64,000 bases of DNA from Terebella lapidaria (lineage: Eukaryota > Annelida > Polychaeta > Terebellida > Terebellidae). Numbering within the stretch: position 1 is the stretch's first letter; each line of letters opens with the position of its first letter. A program made the translations under genes and the position numbers. The stretch is from NCBI GenBank assembly GCA_949152475.1, contig OX424558.1:32374651-32438650 (forward strand). Direction: 5' to 3'. Positions 1 to 11,898 of this stretch are shown piece by piece. The notes under the pieces were generated by a model. That model had not been told where the DNA came from, did no database searches, and worked only from the letters and a program-made list of their open reading frames with translations.

Positions 1-628
1 ACTAGATTTTGAGGATGACAATAGCGAACTATAAATACAACATTCATGCCGGGAGTCAGCAGTTGATTGTCCTGGTTCAGTTGAGGCAGTACGAAGCTAT
101 TTTGTATTGCAATATTAAACGCAGTGTTGGGTATATATTGAACAGTTCATTGAAAAATCAATTTGACGGATAATATCGCGCTTTCATTTGTCAATGGCCG
201 GGCCGGGACTGGGTGTGTGATTGGATGAGATTTGCCTGGCTACAACAAACCTGCGGACGGTGGGAGACTAACCCCAAATGCATATCGCATAAAATGTTCT
301 ATGCCATAGATAGCATTTTGGAGCCCAAGTATCATACACTGCACTTTAATACTATTCACCCACTAAATGAATGCCATTTAATCCGTCTGTCGACTTTTTA
401 ATCCTTATTGAAGATAGAGGAAAGCGCAGGATATGATAATTGGGCCCATTTTGGAATGGAAGCAGAGCTCACCAAATATTTTATCCAAAGACACTGACGT
501 CATCGGCAGCAGACAGTGTGTGAAATGTATTTGTTTCTACTATACACCTGATGGCATTAGTATACAAGAGCCTAACAACCTATGAAAATAATTTGGAAAT
601 CTGAAACAATCCCCATTGGAATAGATGA
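1..628 (+). repeat. A/B dispersed repeat, interrupted by an insertion
   Basis: Bases 1-46 match the start of a dispersed repeat seen in full at 28291-28812 (gattttg-gatgacaatag...tacaacatt). The match resumes near 452 and runs to about 628 (ttatccaaagacac, gacagtgtgt, cacctgatgg, aacctatgaaa). The intervening 47-451 is a separate insert. Other copies lie at 7240, 19435, 21570 and 52685. Confidence 0.65.
47..451 (+). mobile_element. Insert splitting the A/B repeat
   Basis: This stretch is absent from the other A/B copies. Its right part (about 365-451, including ggaaagcgcaggatatgata and ending ttgggccca) recurs at 53385-53520, so it is a dispersed element with at least two copies here. The short string cat(t) occurs at both junctions. 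I see no coding sequence or terminal inverted repeat, and the class is unknown. Confidence 0.45.
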
Positions 629-639
629 ATAACAATAAT

Positions 640-905
640 TATTTCTTGCCAGATCAGTATTCAATGTAGAAGAGATTACTCTAAAATTATCCGACTCCTG
701 CGAAAGGATTACCTGTGAGCGAGCATTCTTCTGATATTCAAATGTGATATCCACAATGAGGGCTATTAAGATACAAATGATTGCTAAGAATGGATCAATC
801 CATCTTACTATAATAAAACTATCATACAATGAGTTATATGATCCGTTCGACAGTCTTGCCAAATGAAACTGAAGACTGAAGGTTCGATCAGCATATTTAA
901 GTAGG
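640..905 (+). repeat. Dispersed repeat, copy 1 of 2
   Basis: This segment aligns by eye with 4130-4385 in the same orientation: both share gagattact, gtgagc-agcatt, gatatt-aaatatgac-like text, and atgatccgttcgac-gtct followed by gatcagcatattt. It is diverged and carries no recognisable protein. Confidence 0.5.
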
Positions 906-939
906 CCATTGTCCACATGTTCAGGAAGTTTGTGGTAAT

Positions 940-1230
940 TTTTTCTTCAGAAATTTTGTACAAAATTAACTAAAAAAAATATTTCAAGAGTGAGGTATTT
1001 TATTTTTTTTTGTATTTTCTTCTAATGAAAATTACTGCAAGCGACAAAAATTCCTAAACTTTCGCATTATTTTCAAAATGGCGGCCATTTTCATAGAAAA
1101 ACGCCCCATTTTGAACTTCATCAGACCTCTCTTCCCACCGAGATCACTTGATGGAATCTTTTGACATACACAAACCATTTGTTTCATTAGGATGAATGTG
1201 TCTATCTTATAGGATAGTCCGCACAAACAT
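940..1230 (-). repeat. T-family element end, reverse copy
   Basis: Reverse complement of the terminal part of the element at 10346-11745. Both have the gcgaaa...aaaatggcggccattttc block and flanking ttttgtacaaaattt-like text. Only the non-tandem end of the family is present. Confidence 0.5.
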
Positions 1231-1984
1231 CGCTCGAATTTTGAATTCCTCGCATTATGCTTTGAATTTCTTATTTAATTTCCAGCGATTTTTCAAAACT
1301 TTGAAATGCAAAATATTATAATTTTATCTTTATAGTTTACACTCGAATGTTTCTGGAATTGTTATTTTATCTTTATAATTCACAATCGAATATTTCTGAA
1401 ATTTTGAAACAAATAACTGAAATTATTTCCTGTTTTGGCAAAATTTTCTGAAATTTTAAACCTAAATACAACAAGATAAAGATATTTTAGTAACCAATGG
1501 TTGTCACATGGTTCTAAGTGAGATTTTTGAGCTGACAGAATAAAATGCTTCTTGTCAACCACAAATTTCCTGGTCGTTTGATCATGATTGGACATCAGAT
1601 TGGTTCGTTAGACTGTTCGTACATACATGTAGTTTTCAACAATACCTGGAATGATGAGGTTTGCTTTATGGTGTCTGTTATTATTGAACTCACATGAATA
1701 TGGTCATATATGGTAAAACCAAAACAGATCAATATGCCCCGTTAATATATTCAAGAAATGAGGGATTATATTTTATTTTACAGAGGCAAGAAGGATTTCC
1801 CTCCATACTACACGAACAAACGATACGAGCTATACATATTATACATTTCGTGTACAACCTTCACAACAACAACCAGTTCGGTTGCTGATCAATGTAGATA
1901 TGTAAACACACAAAACAACCCAACTGTTATATGCAAGACCATTTGAACAATGCAATGTTGAGAATATTTTCCACTCGACCACAG
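1231..1984. other. No gene seen; short local tandem
   Basis: AT-rich sequence with a two-unit imperfect tandem (ttttatctttatarttyac) at about 1319-1400. Open frames here are short and without family resemblance. Confidence 0.4.
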
Positions 1985-2290
1985 TGATAAAATTAGCCCA
2001 AGGGATAAGAAAGGTTTTACTAACACTTTTTATTGTTGAGCAACAACCTTTAATTACCATTTGACCTTTGAAGGTCACTCAATGTCAAATTGAACATCAC
2101 CACTGAAATCACTTATATTTGTATGTGTCAATGTAAGTAACAATCTTTATCAATATTTAAGTTTAATCTGGAAGTGTCATAGAAAATTACTCCACACAGC
2201 TCCCGTTATGAAAAAAGGGTAGATTTTGAAAGTCTAACAAATTCTTCAATGGAAAGAAAGTTTGCAACGCCATGCCAACACGATTTTGAT
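1985..2290 (+). repeat. T-family element, left end
   Basis: Starts aaaattagcccaagggataagaaaggtt, resembling the starts at 9155 and 10350. It continues with ggtcactcaatg...caccactgaaa and agctcccgttatgaa, as in the 9150-9650 copy. No coding content. Confidence 0.55.
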
Positions 2291-3339
2291 CACAAAAAGG
2301 AACAAATAAGACTATAATAGGATTTTACTAACACGTCTAACACATATACTTACATACAGTAGGATCAAATGTACGAATTTTGCATAATAATGTGTATCAG
2401 CAACATGATATTCCGTTGCCAAATACTCCCCAGGCATTTTTTTAGTATGTTTAGAAATAACGAAACAAACACAGATCGTAACTGATGACCAATGGTCTTT
2501 CGTCATGCTCATATCATACCGGTTTTATAGCTGCAATATATAATGAAAGCCCCTAAAAATTCAAGCACATCTGTGATTGTGATAAACCATTTGTGGTTTT
2601 GGATTCACAAAATGTTTGGGTAGGTTTTTGGGGCAGTTGTACGCTAATTCCTTCTAGTGTAAAGCCAGAAAACTATTTTACGCATTGTATACCATCAAGT
2701 CAGCGTACGCCTGTCGCATGCCACTTTGATCCGCGTCCATTTTGCTCACATTAGTGAGCACGCTACGCAATATGAACGCTATGTAAATTGTACATGTCTA
2801 TAGCACTATAGATATATAACACAAACACCATACAATGCAATTATGTTAAAACCAAGTGGAGGCCCAAGATGAATAGTTCACCCAACATGAAAACTTTATT
2901 CGCACCCCTAAAAATATTCGTCTCGTTAAATCAAACATTGAGTGAGAACAATCCACAACAGCATGTGCCGACCATTTTCATTCCTCTTCAATGCATCAAG
3001 GCTTTGACCATTCCAATTTTTAAAATTAGTGTGACAGAGTTTTGATGCTCTGCATTGTACTTTATGATTGAAGACGGATCTGAGAACGATCCATCTCAAG
3101 TGACACTGATGTATATATCTTCAAGTCCACGAAAAACCGAATTCAATTGTGGCAAGATAAAAGTTGCTTTCGAGTAGCTTTGGTTATGTATATGATGAGA
3201 GCAGTCAGGTCACCGCATTCCATTTTTAGTTTTCAAAGGTTGGAATAACACATCAATCAATCCTTTGGTATAGGAAAAGAAATATATAACAATTCCTAGC
3301 TGTCAAACAATATTACGCGAAAAACGTGATTGTTGCCAC
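2291..3339. other. Unannotated intergenic stretch
   Basis: I see no protein family, RNA gene or clear repeat shared with the rest of the window. Base composition is ordinary for the window. Confidence 0.35.
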
Positions 3340-3664
3340 ATGGATATGTTTTACCAAAAGTAATAGCTGCCTTTAAGAAATTCTGTGGACGTCATCACAA
3401 TCTGGTTAATAAAGTATACAAAATCTGTCACCAATATGCAGCAAGACCTATTTGCATATTAATATTTTGGAATTTATGACGGGCGACACATGTGAGACAG
3501 GAATTACTCTTTCCTGAACACCTGGCCATATAATTATGGGGGTTCATGAAGTTCCATAAAATTTTATCGATTTTGCTTGACACCGGACTTTGAGATTGTA
3601 TAATGGACTCGGTTTTGTTTGCTCGGATACTTTATACTTGGGTATTGTTTCCATGTTTATTTCA
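3340..3664 (+). mobile_element. Penelope-like element, 5'-truncated 3' end
   Basis: The first part translates as the end of the Penelope-type reverse transcriptase seen at 39.9-40.1 kb (GYVLPK, AAFKKF, GRHHN). It is followed by the same 3' untranslated tail (gaatttatgacgggcg, gggggttcatga, gagattg-ataa-ggactcggttttgttt). It is truncated upstream and diverged, so it is a dead copy. Confidence 0.75.
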
Positions 3665-5419
3665 ACCGTCAAAATACAGCGCCTTCAGTATTTTGGACAG
3701 GAAGAGAGGGGGCAAAATATGTTTTGCACCATATTTGTTTGGGAACAAAAACAAACGACATAACTATACACATCGTACAAATGAAACATTTGGCGTAATT
3801 GTCACAAATACAAATACATTGTAAATAACCGTTGGTGTAGACATAACTGAGAAGTGTGAAAAGCCATCCGTTTTCCTGGTGAGCCCTGCAACTTCAAGTA
3901 TTATCATGTATACTGGCATTTTGCATTATTTAAAACCGGATGAATAATCGAGACTGATGGTATCATCAGGTAACTTATGCGAAAACTGCATTTGATCTTA
4001 GATTTTTCTCTAAATCCTGCGCCTATACTGAATTTATCTTGACATCAGGATATTCAGCTCGACATATACAAATGTAAGATAGTCTGATCGCAGGGAAACT
4101 TCCTGCTGAATATTTGCTTTCTATGTTTCTTTCATTTCGATTGTAAATGAGATTACTGTATAATATGACCTGACTCGTTCGAAATGATTTCATTGTGAGC
4201 CAGCATTTGTGTGATATTTAAATATGACGCATTTAAAATTAGCTACAATGGAATGCGAAGCATGGATGAAGTCAAATCACTATAATACGAATGGTCATCG
4301 GTCATGCTATATTCTATGATCCGTTCGACGGTCTCGTTAAATAAGTTTGATAAGCATATTTTTATTTCTTTATCAGCATACTATAAATAAAATATTCTAC
4401 AACTTCTTCACCAAACCATTTGCCAAATAGCGACCAATAATGAAAATCTCCGCAAAACGTGATTTCGCCTTCCACAGTTGAAGCTGAACCTAATGTAAGC
4501 TGAACACATCAAGCCTATCGTCGAATAATGAAATCCCAAAATTGCAATACGGCGATTTTATATCCGTGCTTGACGACCGTGATATCCGAAATATTGGGCA
4601 CTCGACGCAAAGAAGATACATATATCTCGCAGTCTATGTATCAATGTTCCACCCCTCCTAAGTCACTGACTGCCTCAGAGCAGTTTTCAATCAAGTTTTT
4701 TCTTCATGAAGCCCGTATTTTTTACTAAAATTTGTACCGGATCCACGACAGCTATAAGAACTAAACGCTCCATAAACATAAATTTTAAACCAAAAGTTGT
4801 AAAAAACCACGACTTCTCTCATACAAGATGAGAACTAAGCCCTACTCAAAATCTGCAAGTTGATGAAGACAAGCAGCGTGATATCAAACACCTATCGCAG
4901 GCTTGAAAACACACATGGAATGTACGAGATTACCCTTGGCTTTTTCGTGTATTAATATACATTTGTTTAGCTAGGACAAAAACTACATAAGGACACAACA
5001 TAGTTACAACATTAGTCTGTCAGATCTCTGAAGCTGTTCCTATTGTAAGGTCATTACGGACAAATCTCTAGCCATTCATCTAAAATCACACTAGGAAAAG
5101 AAACTCGAAATCCCTAAATTAGCGAATTCAAATTCAAATTGCTGACAAGATACAACTGAACTTTGAAAAGCTTGGTATGTATATGTCAATCCCGAAAACT
5201 ATATTGGGATAAGATTGAACGAAGTGGAATATCGACTCAGACAATCCTAACGTGCAAAACAGGCATGATCAGTTTACTATCTACTGTTTGTGTAGTCAAC
5301 ATTGGGTACTAAGGTGATTGTTTGGTATACGAGTCACGAGAGGCAAATTTCATTTTTCTCACTGAAAAAGCGATCAATTCCGTGTCCTTTGCAAGCAAAA
5401 TCGGTGATTTTTTTAGAAA
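3665..5419. other. Mostly unannotated stretch
   Basis: Holds the dispersed repeat at 4130-4385. Otherwise I see no gene or shared structure. Short open frames at 4528 and elsewhere have no recognisable motifs. Confidence 0.35.
4130..4385 (+). repeat. Dispersed repeat, copy 2 of 2
   Basis: Same-orientation relative of 640-905. The best-kept part is ctatgatccgttcgacggtct followed by gataagcatattttta. Confidence 0.5.
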
Positions 5420-5492
5420 CTTGAATGATACCCCATACATTCACATAACTGAGTGAAATCAGGTGTCTCAGAGAGTCAACATTTCCTGGACA
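5420..5492 (-). mobile_element. Penelope-like element 3' UTR scrap
   Basis: The strings gtgaaatcaggtgt and gagtcaacatttcctg match the reverse-strand Penelope tail at 17140-17190. Only about 70 bases remain. Confidence 0.5.
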
Positions 5493-5525
5493 ATATAATG
5501 TACAGATAATTTACAAATTATACAC

Positions 5526-5665
5526 ATAGCATTTTGTCATGGTGGTATGTGCATATGAGATAATGCACTGATACAGGGAAGTGGTATACTTATACATATT
5601 GGATGCCTTCACAGGGCATTTTATCATGGTGGTTTGTGTGAGATAATGCACTGAAACGTGATATC
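5526..5665 (+). repeat. Two-unit tandem repeat, about 87 bp
   Basis: The phrase cattttgtcatggtggtatg...gagataatgcactgatac recurs as cattttatcatggtggtttg...gagataatgcactgaaac. The two units are imperfect. Confidence 0.6.
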
Positions 5666-5951
5666 AATTCAAGTGTAATCAGTGAATTATCTGCCAATCC
5701 AGAGATGATAACAAAATAACTGGTGATATCAACGACGATTACATCAGTTGTCACACCCATAGGGGTTTATACTGTGTTATACAGAGCGAAATGAAGGCAT
5801 CATAATACTGGTACACATGTTGCTTGCGCTTAAGGAGTGAAGAAGTATGAAACTAGAGGGCTAAAACTATACGTATGTGTTTACCATTACGGACAAAATA
5901 TTTAAAACCCCTTAAATTTCTATGTGAATAAAACAATGATCGACTTATCAA

Positions 5952-6516
5952 CTATACTCTGATTTTTCTAACTTGTTTACACTGGTTTTTGGCGATATTG
6001 TTGCGATGCTAAATGGTATCGTTCCATAACTTGGCATACTTCACCTGGTAGCCAAACGGCAATTTGCTACCAAATTTCAGACTTCTATCGCAAAAATTTA
6101 AGAAGTTGGCAATCAAACCCAATGTTATATGTCAGCCCCAAAAGGGATCTCAAGAATCTGAGCATAATTGAGAATTTGGTCTTGTTTACATAAATCGGGA
6201 TTTGCAGTATAATTGTAATTTTGGACAAGAAGACACAATGGGGTGTATTCTAGACAAACATGTTGACAAACAAAGATTGCACAGCTACAAAACCGAGTAA
6301 ATGCACAACATTGTGTGCGGACCCAGAATTTGAATGACGGGGCTAAATTTAACATTGGGGTAGATTGCTAACTTTCTCAATAAAAGTCTGAAATTCGGTA
6401 GAAAATTGCCGTTTGACTCCCAGGTGAAGTATGCCAAGCTATAGAGCAATACAATTTAGCAGCGCAAAAATATCAGCGAAAAACAGTGTAAACGAGTTAG
6501 AAAAATCAGAGTATAG
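5952..6516. mobile_element. Foldback element with about 180-bp inverted arms
   Basis: The left arm (5952-6135: ctatactctgatttttctaac, cttggcatacttcacctgg, aacggcaattt) is repeated as its reverse complement at about 6340-6516. The loop carries no gene. The length and lack of coding fit a non-autonomous DNA transposon. I could not define a target-site duplication. Confidence 0.8.
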
Positions 6517-7239
6517 CTGCTCCTCATTTAGGGTTATGTTACGTCGCAAAAATCCCTCTGAGCAGGCACCATTTAGATTGACAGTAAATCTTTTTATTTG
6601 GAGCTCATCAATTTGTATATGGACGAAAAACATTGGTAGCTGTATCATGATGCAAACTGAAGTACCACGTCATAAAGTCATCGTGTTGGTGTTTCACATG
6701 AATCCTGCAGCGGGCCAAATGGTGACGGTATGCTTTATTTCGAAACCTGTTCATGATGACTACGAATTACCTGGTGCAGGCTTGAGCTGAAATGTCGATG
6801 GGAAAATCAATACTACAAACCTGTATGTGTCATTCTAGTTATGCTCCCGAATCTGTCATCACCCACTCAATTTTTTGTCTTGAAAGAACTCGAAGACTAG
6901 TAATTCTAATGATCAACAGTTGAGGTAACATTTTGTCGGGGAAGATGTAGCAATAGGGCGTGTCCAGTACTACACAACTGCCGAGATAAAGGCTTTCAAT
7001 TGCAAGCTAGGTTAGATATATGCTCATATGTACTTACACTTCTGCCCGATAGACATTACACTACACGTGTACATATATGTACCATTTATGACAAAGTAAT
7101 ACTAATATCTTGACATATTATTGCCATCTCGGTGGACCCAATGCCCACAATTCTAGCATATGTTTGATTCACTATCAAACCCAAAAAACGCCGAATATAA
7201 ACGAAAAAAATAATACCAAATATATTTATCCCAAATTGA
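6517..7239. other. No gene seen
   Basis: The open frame overlapping 6431-6790 starts inside the foldback arm and shows no family motifs. I see no other structure. Confidence 0.35.
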
Positions 7240-7490
7240 TATGCATGTAAGTATCAACCTACATTTATTTACCACCAATACAACCGGATTTTGATGATGC
7301 CAATAGCAACCACGTAAAATACGAAGCCCGACCAAAACGTAGTTGTTTATACTGTTCAACTAATGGAAATAGTATACAAATGCTCAACAGCCTATGAAAA
7401 TAATTTAGAAATTCAAAACAAACCCAGTGGAATAGATGTATGGCAAATACGTAAGTATATCATGCCAAACGGCTTCTGAGTGCCTGGTAC
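7240..7490 (+). repeat. A/B dispersed repeat, internally deleted
   Basis: Matches the A part (ccaatacaaccggattttgatgatgcc, aaatacgaagcccgacc), lacks the stretch around the acacactg/cagtgtgt pair, and resumes in B (tactgttcaact, caacagcctatgaaaataattt, agtggaatagatgta). Confidence 0.65.
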
Positions 7491-7919
7491 GTATTATCAT
7501 ACATATAGCTGTGAATGAGGAAAAAAATTTAAGATTCGGGGGAAGGTAAATGTGTGGACGATATATGTTTTATCTTCATTATTCAGTTCGAAAGTACATA
7601 GCGGGACAGGCGAATCAGCAGGAAGCAGAAGCAAGGAAATAATTAAAATTATTCTATTGGAACCGTTTAAAGGGGTGTACATTGCACAAGAACCTATCGT
7701 AGGTACTACATTAAAATGGAAAATTGCCATAACAAACGGAGATATTGATTGACATTGGATTATTACATCATCGCCATAAAACAATGTATATAATGCACAT
7801 GATATCCAAATAGTATTGTAGGTTTTCATCCAAAGCGAGGTTCATGTTCAGAGCATACGTTCAGAATAGAATGACTATTCAGTCAGTCACAAAATAAACA
7901 ATTTCTTGAATATCAAGAA
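7491..7919. other. No gene seen
   Basis: Short overlapping frames on both strands show no recognisable motifs. No repeat shared with the rest of the window was noticed. Confidence 0.3.
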
Positions 7920-9135
7920 ATACCACACACTTTTAAGTCGGTAGCGATGATTTATTGAACCTCGTGTCCCTCCCACGCCCATACGATCCACAACCTAGTG
8001 CCAAGTGCCAATATTGACCTTGACCGTGAACATGGATAATAGGCCGTGGAACCTTTGAACATCCTCCGTGGCCTTCTCAGCTGTCGGATTCAGACTCCCT
8101 AATACCAAATAAGAACTGAGGGCCACAGAGTCTCCAAAGATGAACGGACGGTTACTGACTAGTGCGCATATCAGAAGTGAAATATGACCAGTCGATGTAT
8201 TTTCCTATAGTGATCATAATGTGTGTTGCTGTGTGTTTACTTGGCAAAACTCTTTTGTGGTCAGGAAGTTAGGCATGGATCTTGACCTCGAAGCTCGAAT
8301 ATGACAAAATCAATCAATGATTTCATTGCCTGATCAATTCATCACCTCTTATCAGTACCACACGAGATCTAGATGTCAATAGAACTCTCAGAGGGACAAC
8401 AACAGTGACGAAATAAAACACATTCTAAAACTACTCTTGTTCAAAAACATTTTCATTATATAATTTGTCTCTATGTATATATGGTGTTCGCGTAGCATAT
8501 CCCATATTGATTTATCCTCGACCTTCAGTCGAGAATTTCAAGACCCTCTTGTCAGTACAATGACAATAGAGCGGACATTGATAGCATGGCTGGGTAGATC
8601 AGGTAGCATGCTTGTATTGTATGAGAGCTCACTATATCGCGTCCAGAATAAAGTGTTCTGAAGAAACCGTAAACAGCCAACTAGAGTTGTCGCGGGAACA
8701 ATGAAGACATCGTGATGCTTACTTAAACTGGCTGAGAACTGCCACTTAATGGTGAAATTTTAGGCGCGAAACCTTGGAGCATGAGTGTTGATAATGTTAC
8801 TACTCATATATTTATCTACATTGTCCTTGGAATAAGGACAAGAGGAACTTGTTTACAATTCATCTCACTCTCAGAAAGCGACATGCACTCAAATATAGGC
8901 AGTGACCTTCTCCAGCTTCTATGTCATATATTTCTTTCAGTGATAATTACATGCCACTTTGTCAAGAAGCGTAAAACTAGAGTCAACACTTTAAGACTTT
9001 TCCTCGTGAAAAGGTTAGTCCCAACTGACAAACGATGGGACTTCACCCGATGCAATCGGAGTTTACATATCTACCCAGAGAATTGTTCTCGAGTTCAAAT
9101 TAATTCTGATATAGAAACCTAACGAGAACATATGA
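7920..9135 (+). repeat. Macro-repeat M, copy 1
   Basis: Begins near tgatttattgaaccacgtgtccc-like text (also at 15027 and 25480). It runs through ctgggtagatcaggtagcatg (compare 20330), accttggagcatgagt (20508) and cattgtccttggaataaggac (20550), ending at cttcacccgatgcaatcgga...ttaattctgatatagaaacc (20790, 26900). All copies share one orientation. No protein is conserved across copies. Confidence 0.75.
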
Positions 9136-9149
9136 TATTGCATTAATTA

Positions 9150-9650
9150 AAAAATAGCCCAAGGGCTCAGAAAGGTTACCAGAAAATTGGGCGGTCAATC
9201 TGAGGTCATTGAAAGCCAAGGTCACCACTGAAACCCCAATATATGATTTCCCATTCAAATGTGCCAACATTTAAGTTCTATCTTGAAGTGTTCTGGGGAT
9301 TACTCCATACAGCTCCCATTATGAAGAAAACATTAATGAAAAAGTAAATTAAATTTTACAATATCAAAAAAGCCCCCAAAAGTTTTCAATGTCTTACTTT
9401 TGCTGGAAATGGTCCCAAACGAATAGTGACTTGATTTGGGACACAATTTTTTGCCGACCCATCGAAAATCAATTGACGGTCAAATTTAAGTTCACCACTG
9501 AAACCGCCATACATTAGAATGTGCAAATATATAAGCTTTGTCTTGAAGTGTTCTACTTCGTATAGCTCCCATTATGAAGAAAAAAGTGAGTGAAAGTCTA
9601 AATTTGGGACTAAATTAGTATGGTCACAGGAAATTGCAGCCACGAGTTTA
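9150..9650 (+). repeat. T-family element, short form
   Basis: Starts aaaaaatagcccaagggctcagaaaggttacc. Inside, a unit with caccactgaaac, tcttgaagtgttct and agctcccattatgaagaaaa occurs twice. Related to 1985-2290 and to the start of the larger insert at 10346. Confidence 0.6.
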
Positions 9651-9939
9651 CCTACAGTAATTTGTAAAAAAAAAATATGCAAATTACAAAACGATCCATT
9701 TCACATTTGTTACATCTGTTCCACGTTTTCGTTATCATAACCGGGACACTACCTTATACCATGCTGCAAATAAGCAAAGATTTTTTTTCGAAAAAATACT
9801 GTTCAACGAAAATTATTACTGGATGTTAACAAATTTTAAACTTATCGGTGAACATCAAATCATTGATAGCCTGGTTTTTATCAAAGGTCTCGCTCTGTTG
9901 ACTGCATCGAAGAAATGTCAGAACTTCTTGAGAGCTGTT

Positions 9940-10345
9940 TTGTGGTAATCAATATCAGTAATCAAATTCATTCGGTTACTGCTGGTCACACACCAAGATG
10001 GTAGCAGTCGAAGTACTTGTCCTGGAGTGTTTGATTATACAACCGCTGATGCGACTGCGAATAGAATAGCCAGGCATCTTTCACGTTCTCTTTTGTCTAG
10101 TATTAGTGACTGCCCAGTTGTCTTATAATTATGATGTAGTATGAACTACGTAGACACTAATGTGGAAATATGGGGTCGTACGATAGTCGTTAGTCATATA
10201 TATCTGCATTGAATAAGGACGAAAAACATGTTGTTTACAATACAATATACTCTTGACGCCTGATGTGCGCACGCGATACAGATGTCCTCAATATATATGA
10301 ATAGATATTGAACACAAACTTCCACATAATGACAAGCTTTTATAT
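9940..10345 (+). repeat. Macro-repeat M, copy 2 (left part)
   Basis: Contains tagtcatatatatctgcattgaataaggac and aacttccacataatgacaag, matching other M copies at 8810 and 26765. The copy is cut by the insert at 10346-11745 and resumes at 11746 (ctgtcaagtaatggaaga...cagagttgccca). Confidence 0.65.
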
Positions 10346-11745
10346 ATATATAAAAATTAGGCCAAGGGCCAAAGATAGGTTACCGGACAATGTTTAATGG
10401 TTTAGATGTTAGCCAGGTCACTGGTTAAATTCAAGGTCAAGACAATATTCAGTAATAAAAAAATAAGCACACATCATGTCCACAGTTGATTGCTAAGCTG
10501 TAAATTCAATAATCAGAGAGATATTAGCAATTTTGTGCTGTGGCCTTGGAAATGAAGGCAAAGGTCAAATTCAAGGTCATCAAAATATTCAGTGTATGTC
10601 ATGTTCTATATGTCCACAATTGATTCCCAAGCCATACAGTCATTAGAGGAGCAAGATAAGAACCAGTTTGTCATTGGACCTTGAAAATGAGGTCAGAGGT
10701 CAAATTCAAGGTCACGAGAATTTTCAGCATATATCATTTCCTATATATCCACAATTGAGTCCTAAGCTGTAAAATCGATAATAAGTGAGATATTAACCAT
10801 TTCGTCCTGTGACCTAGGTCAAAGGTCAAAGTCAAGGTCATGACAATAATTTGCATATATCATTTCCTATATGTTCATAACTGATTCCTAAGCTGTAAAG
10901 TCGACAACAAGCAAGATATTAGCCATTTTGTCCTATAACCTTGAAATTGGGGTCAAAGGTCAAATTTAAGGTCATCAGAATATTCAGCATATATCATTTC
11001 CTATATGTCCACAATTAATTTCTAAGCAAGATATAAGCCATTTTGTCCTGTGACCTTGTAAATGAGGTCAAAGGTCAAATTCAAGGTCATCAGAATATTA
11101 AGCATATATCATTTCCTATATGTCCACAATTGATTCCTAAGCTGTAGAGTCGGTAATAAGCGAGATATAAGCCATTTTGTGCTCTGACCTTGAAACTGAG
11201 GTCAGAGGTCAAATTCAAGGTCACGAGAATATTCTGCATATATCATTTCCTATATGTCCACAATTGATTCCTAGTCTCTAATCCCAATATTAAGTGAGAT
11301 ATTAGGCATAATGTGTCCCATTATAAAGCATAGGAGAATTTAACATGGGAAAGTCCCATTTGGGCCGACTTTATGCCAAAATGGCCCACTTCGAGCGATT
11401 CAAGCGCAACGAAATTTATGGATATCATAGGGGTACATAGGAGGAGTGTTATGTATCAAAAAGAAAAAAAAGTTACTGAACAGATTTTTAGAAAATGGCC
11501 GCCAAAGTCCAAAATCAGGCATTTTTCGTCGAAAACGGCCGCCATTTTAAAAATAATGCGAAAATCAAAAAACTAAAAAATACTTCCTTCTTGAATTATT
11601 TTTAAGTATTTTTGTGCAAAATTTTAGAAAAATTCGCCCGTAGACAAAAAAGATAAAAATGTGGACGACGACGGACGACGGACGACAGACGACGGACGCA
11701 ACGCCACGCCAATAGGTTATCGGACCATAGGTCCGGTAACCTAAA
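10346..11745 (+). mobile_element. T-family element carrying a tandem array
   Basis: Inserted inside macro-repeat copy 2. The left end reads taggccaagggccaaagataggttaccgg. The right end has a gacgacggacgacg microrepeat, then the near-palindrome ggttatcggacc-ata-ggtccggtaacc and ctaaaa. The motif aggttaccgg(ac) is therefore inverted at the two ends. The middle is an array of units of about 134 bp, then a segment with aaaatggccgccaaag. I see no open frame for a transposase, so it is probably non-autonomous. Class uncertain. Confidence 0.7.
10420..11320 (+). repeat. 134-bp tandem array with AGGTCA half-sites
   Basis: About six to seven units. Each has atatcatttcctatatgtcc, acaattgattcctaagctgta, gagatattagccattttg and tgaccttgaaaatg, then AGGTCAAAGGTCA and ttcaaggtca. 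Exact AGGTCAAAGGTCA occurs near 10815 and 11064, with one-base variants in most other units. The same unit recurs at 62340-63600. Confidence 0.85.
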
Positions 11746-11898
11746 AACTGCTTATTATTCTGTCAAGTAATGGAAGACGAGGGTCAACACCTGGAAGTGT
11801 TTTTAGTGAGGACTCTCAATCATAACAGAAAATGATTGAACTTCGTAACCCTAATTCAGAGTTGCCCATGTCTACTTCGGGGTTTACTCCCAAATTAA
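11746..11898 (+). repeat. Macro-repeat M, copy 2 (right part)
   Basis: Continues the copy interrupted at 10346 (ctgtcaagtaatgg, gtcaacacctgg, ttgaacttcgtaaccc, cagagttgccca). It ends at the TTAA used by the next insertion. Confidence 0.6.

Noticed and set aside
6431..6790. 119-residue open frame
   Set aside because: Starts inside the inverted arm of a foldback element, has no recognisable motif and is best explained as chance.
10420..11320. CRISPR-like array
   Set aside because: The whole 134-bp unit is repeated, without short repeats separated by unique spacers, and the genome is animal.
10346..11745. Helitron
   Set aside because: The right-end hairpin is suggestive, but there is no clear CTRR end, no 5' TC and no Rep/helicase coding.
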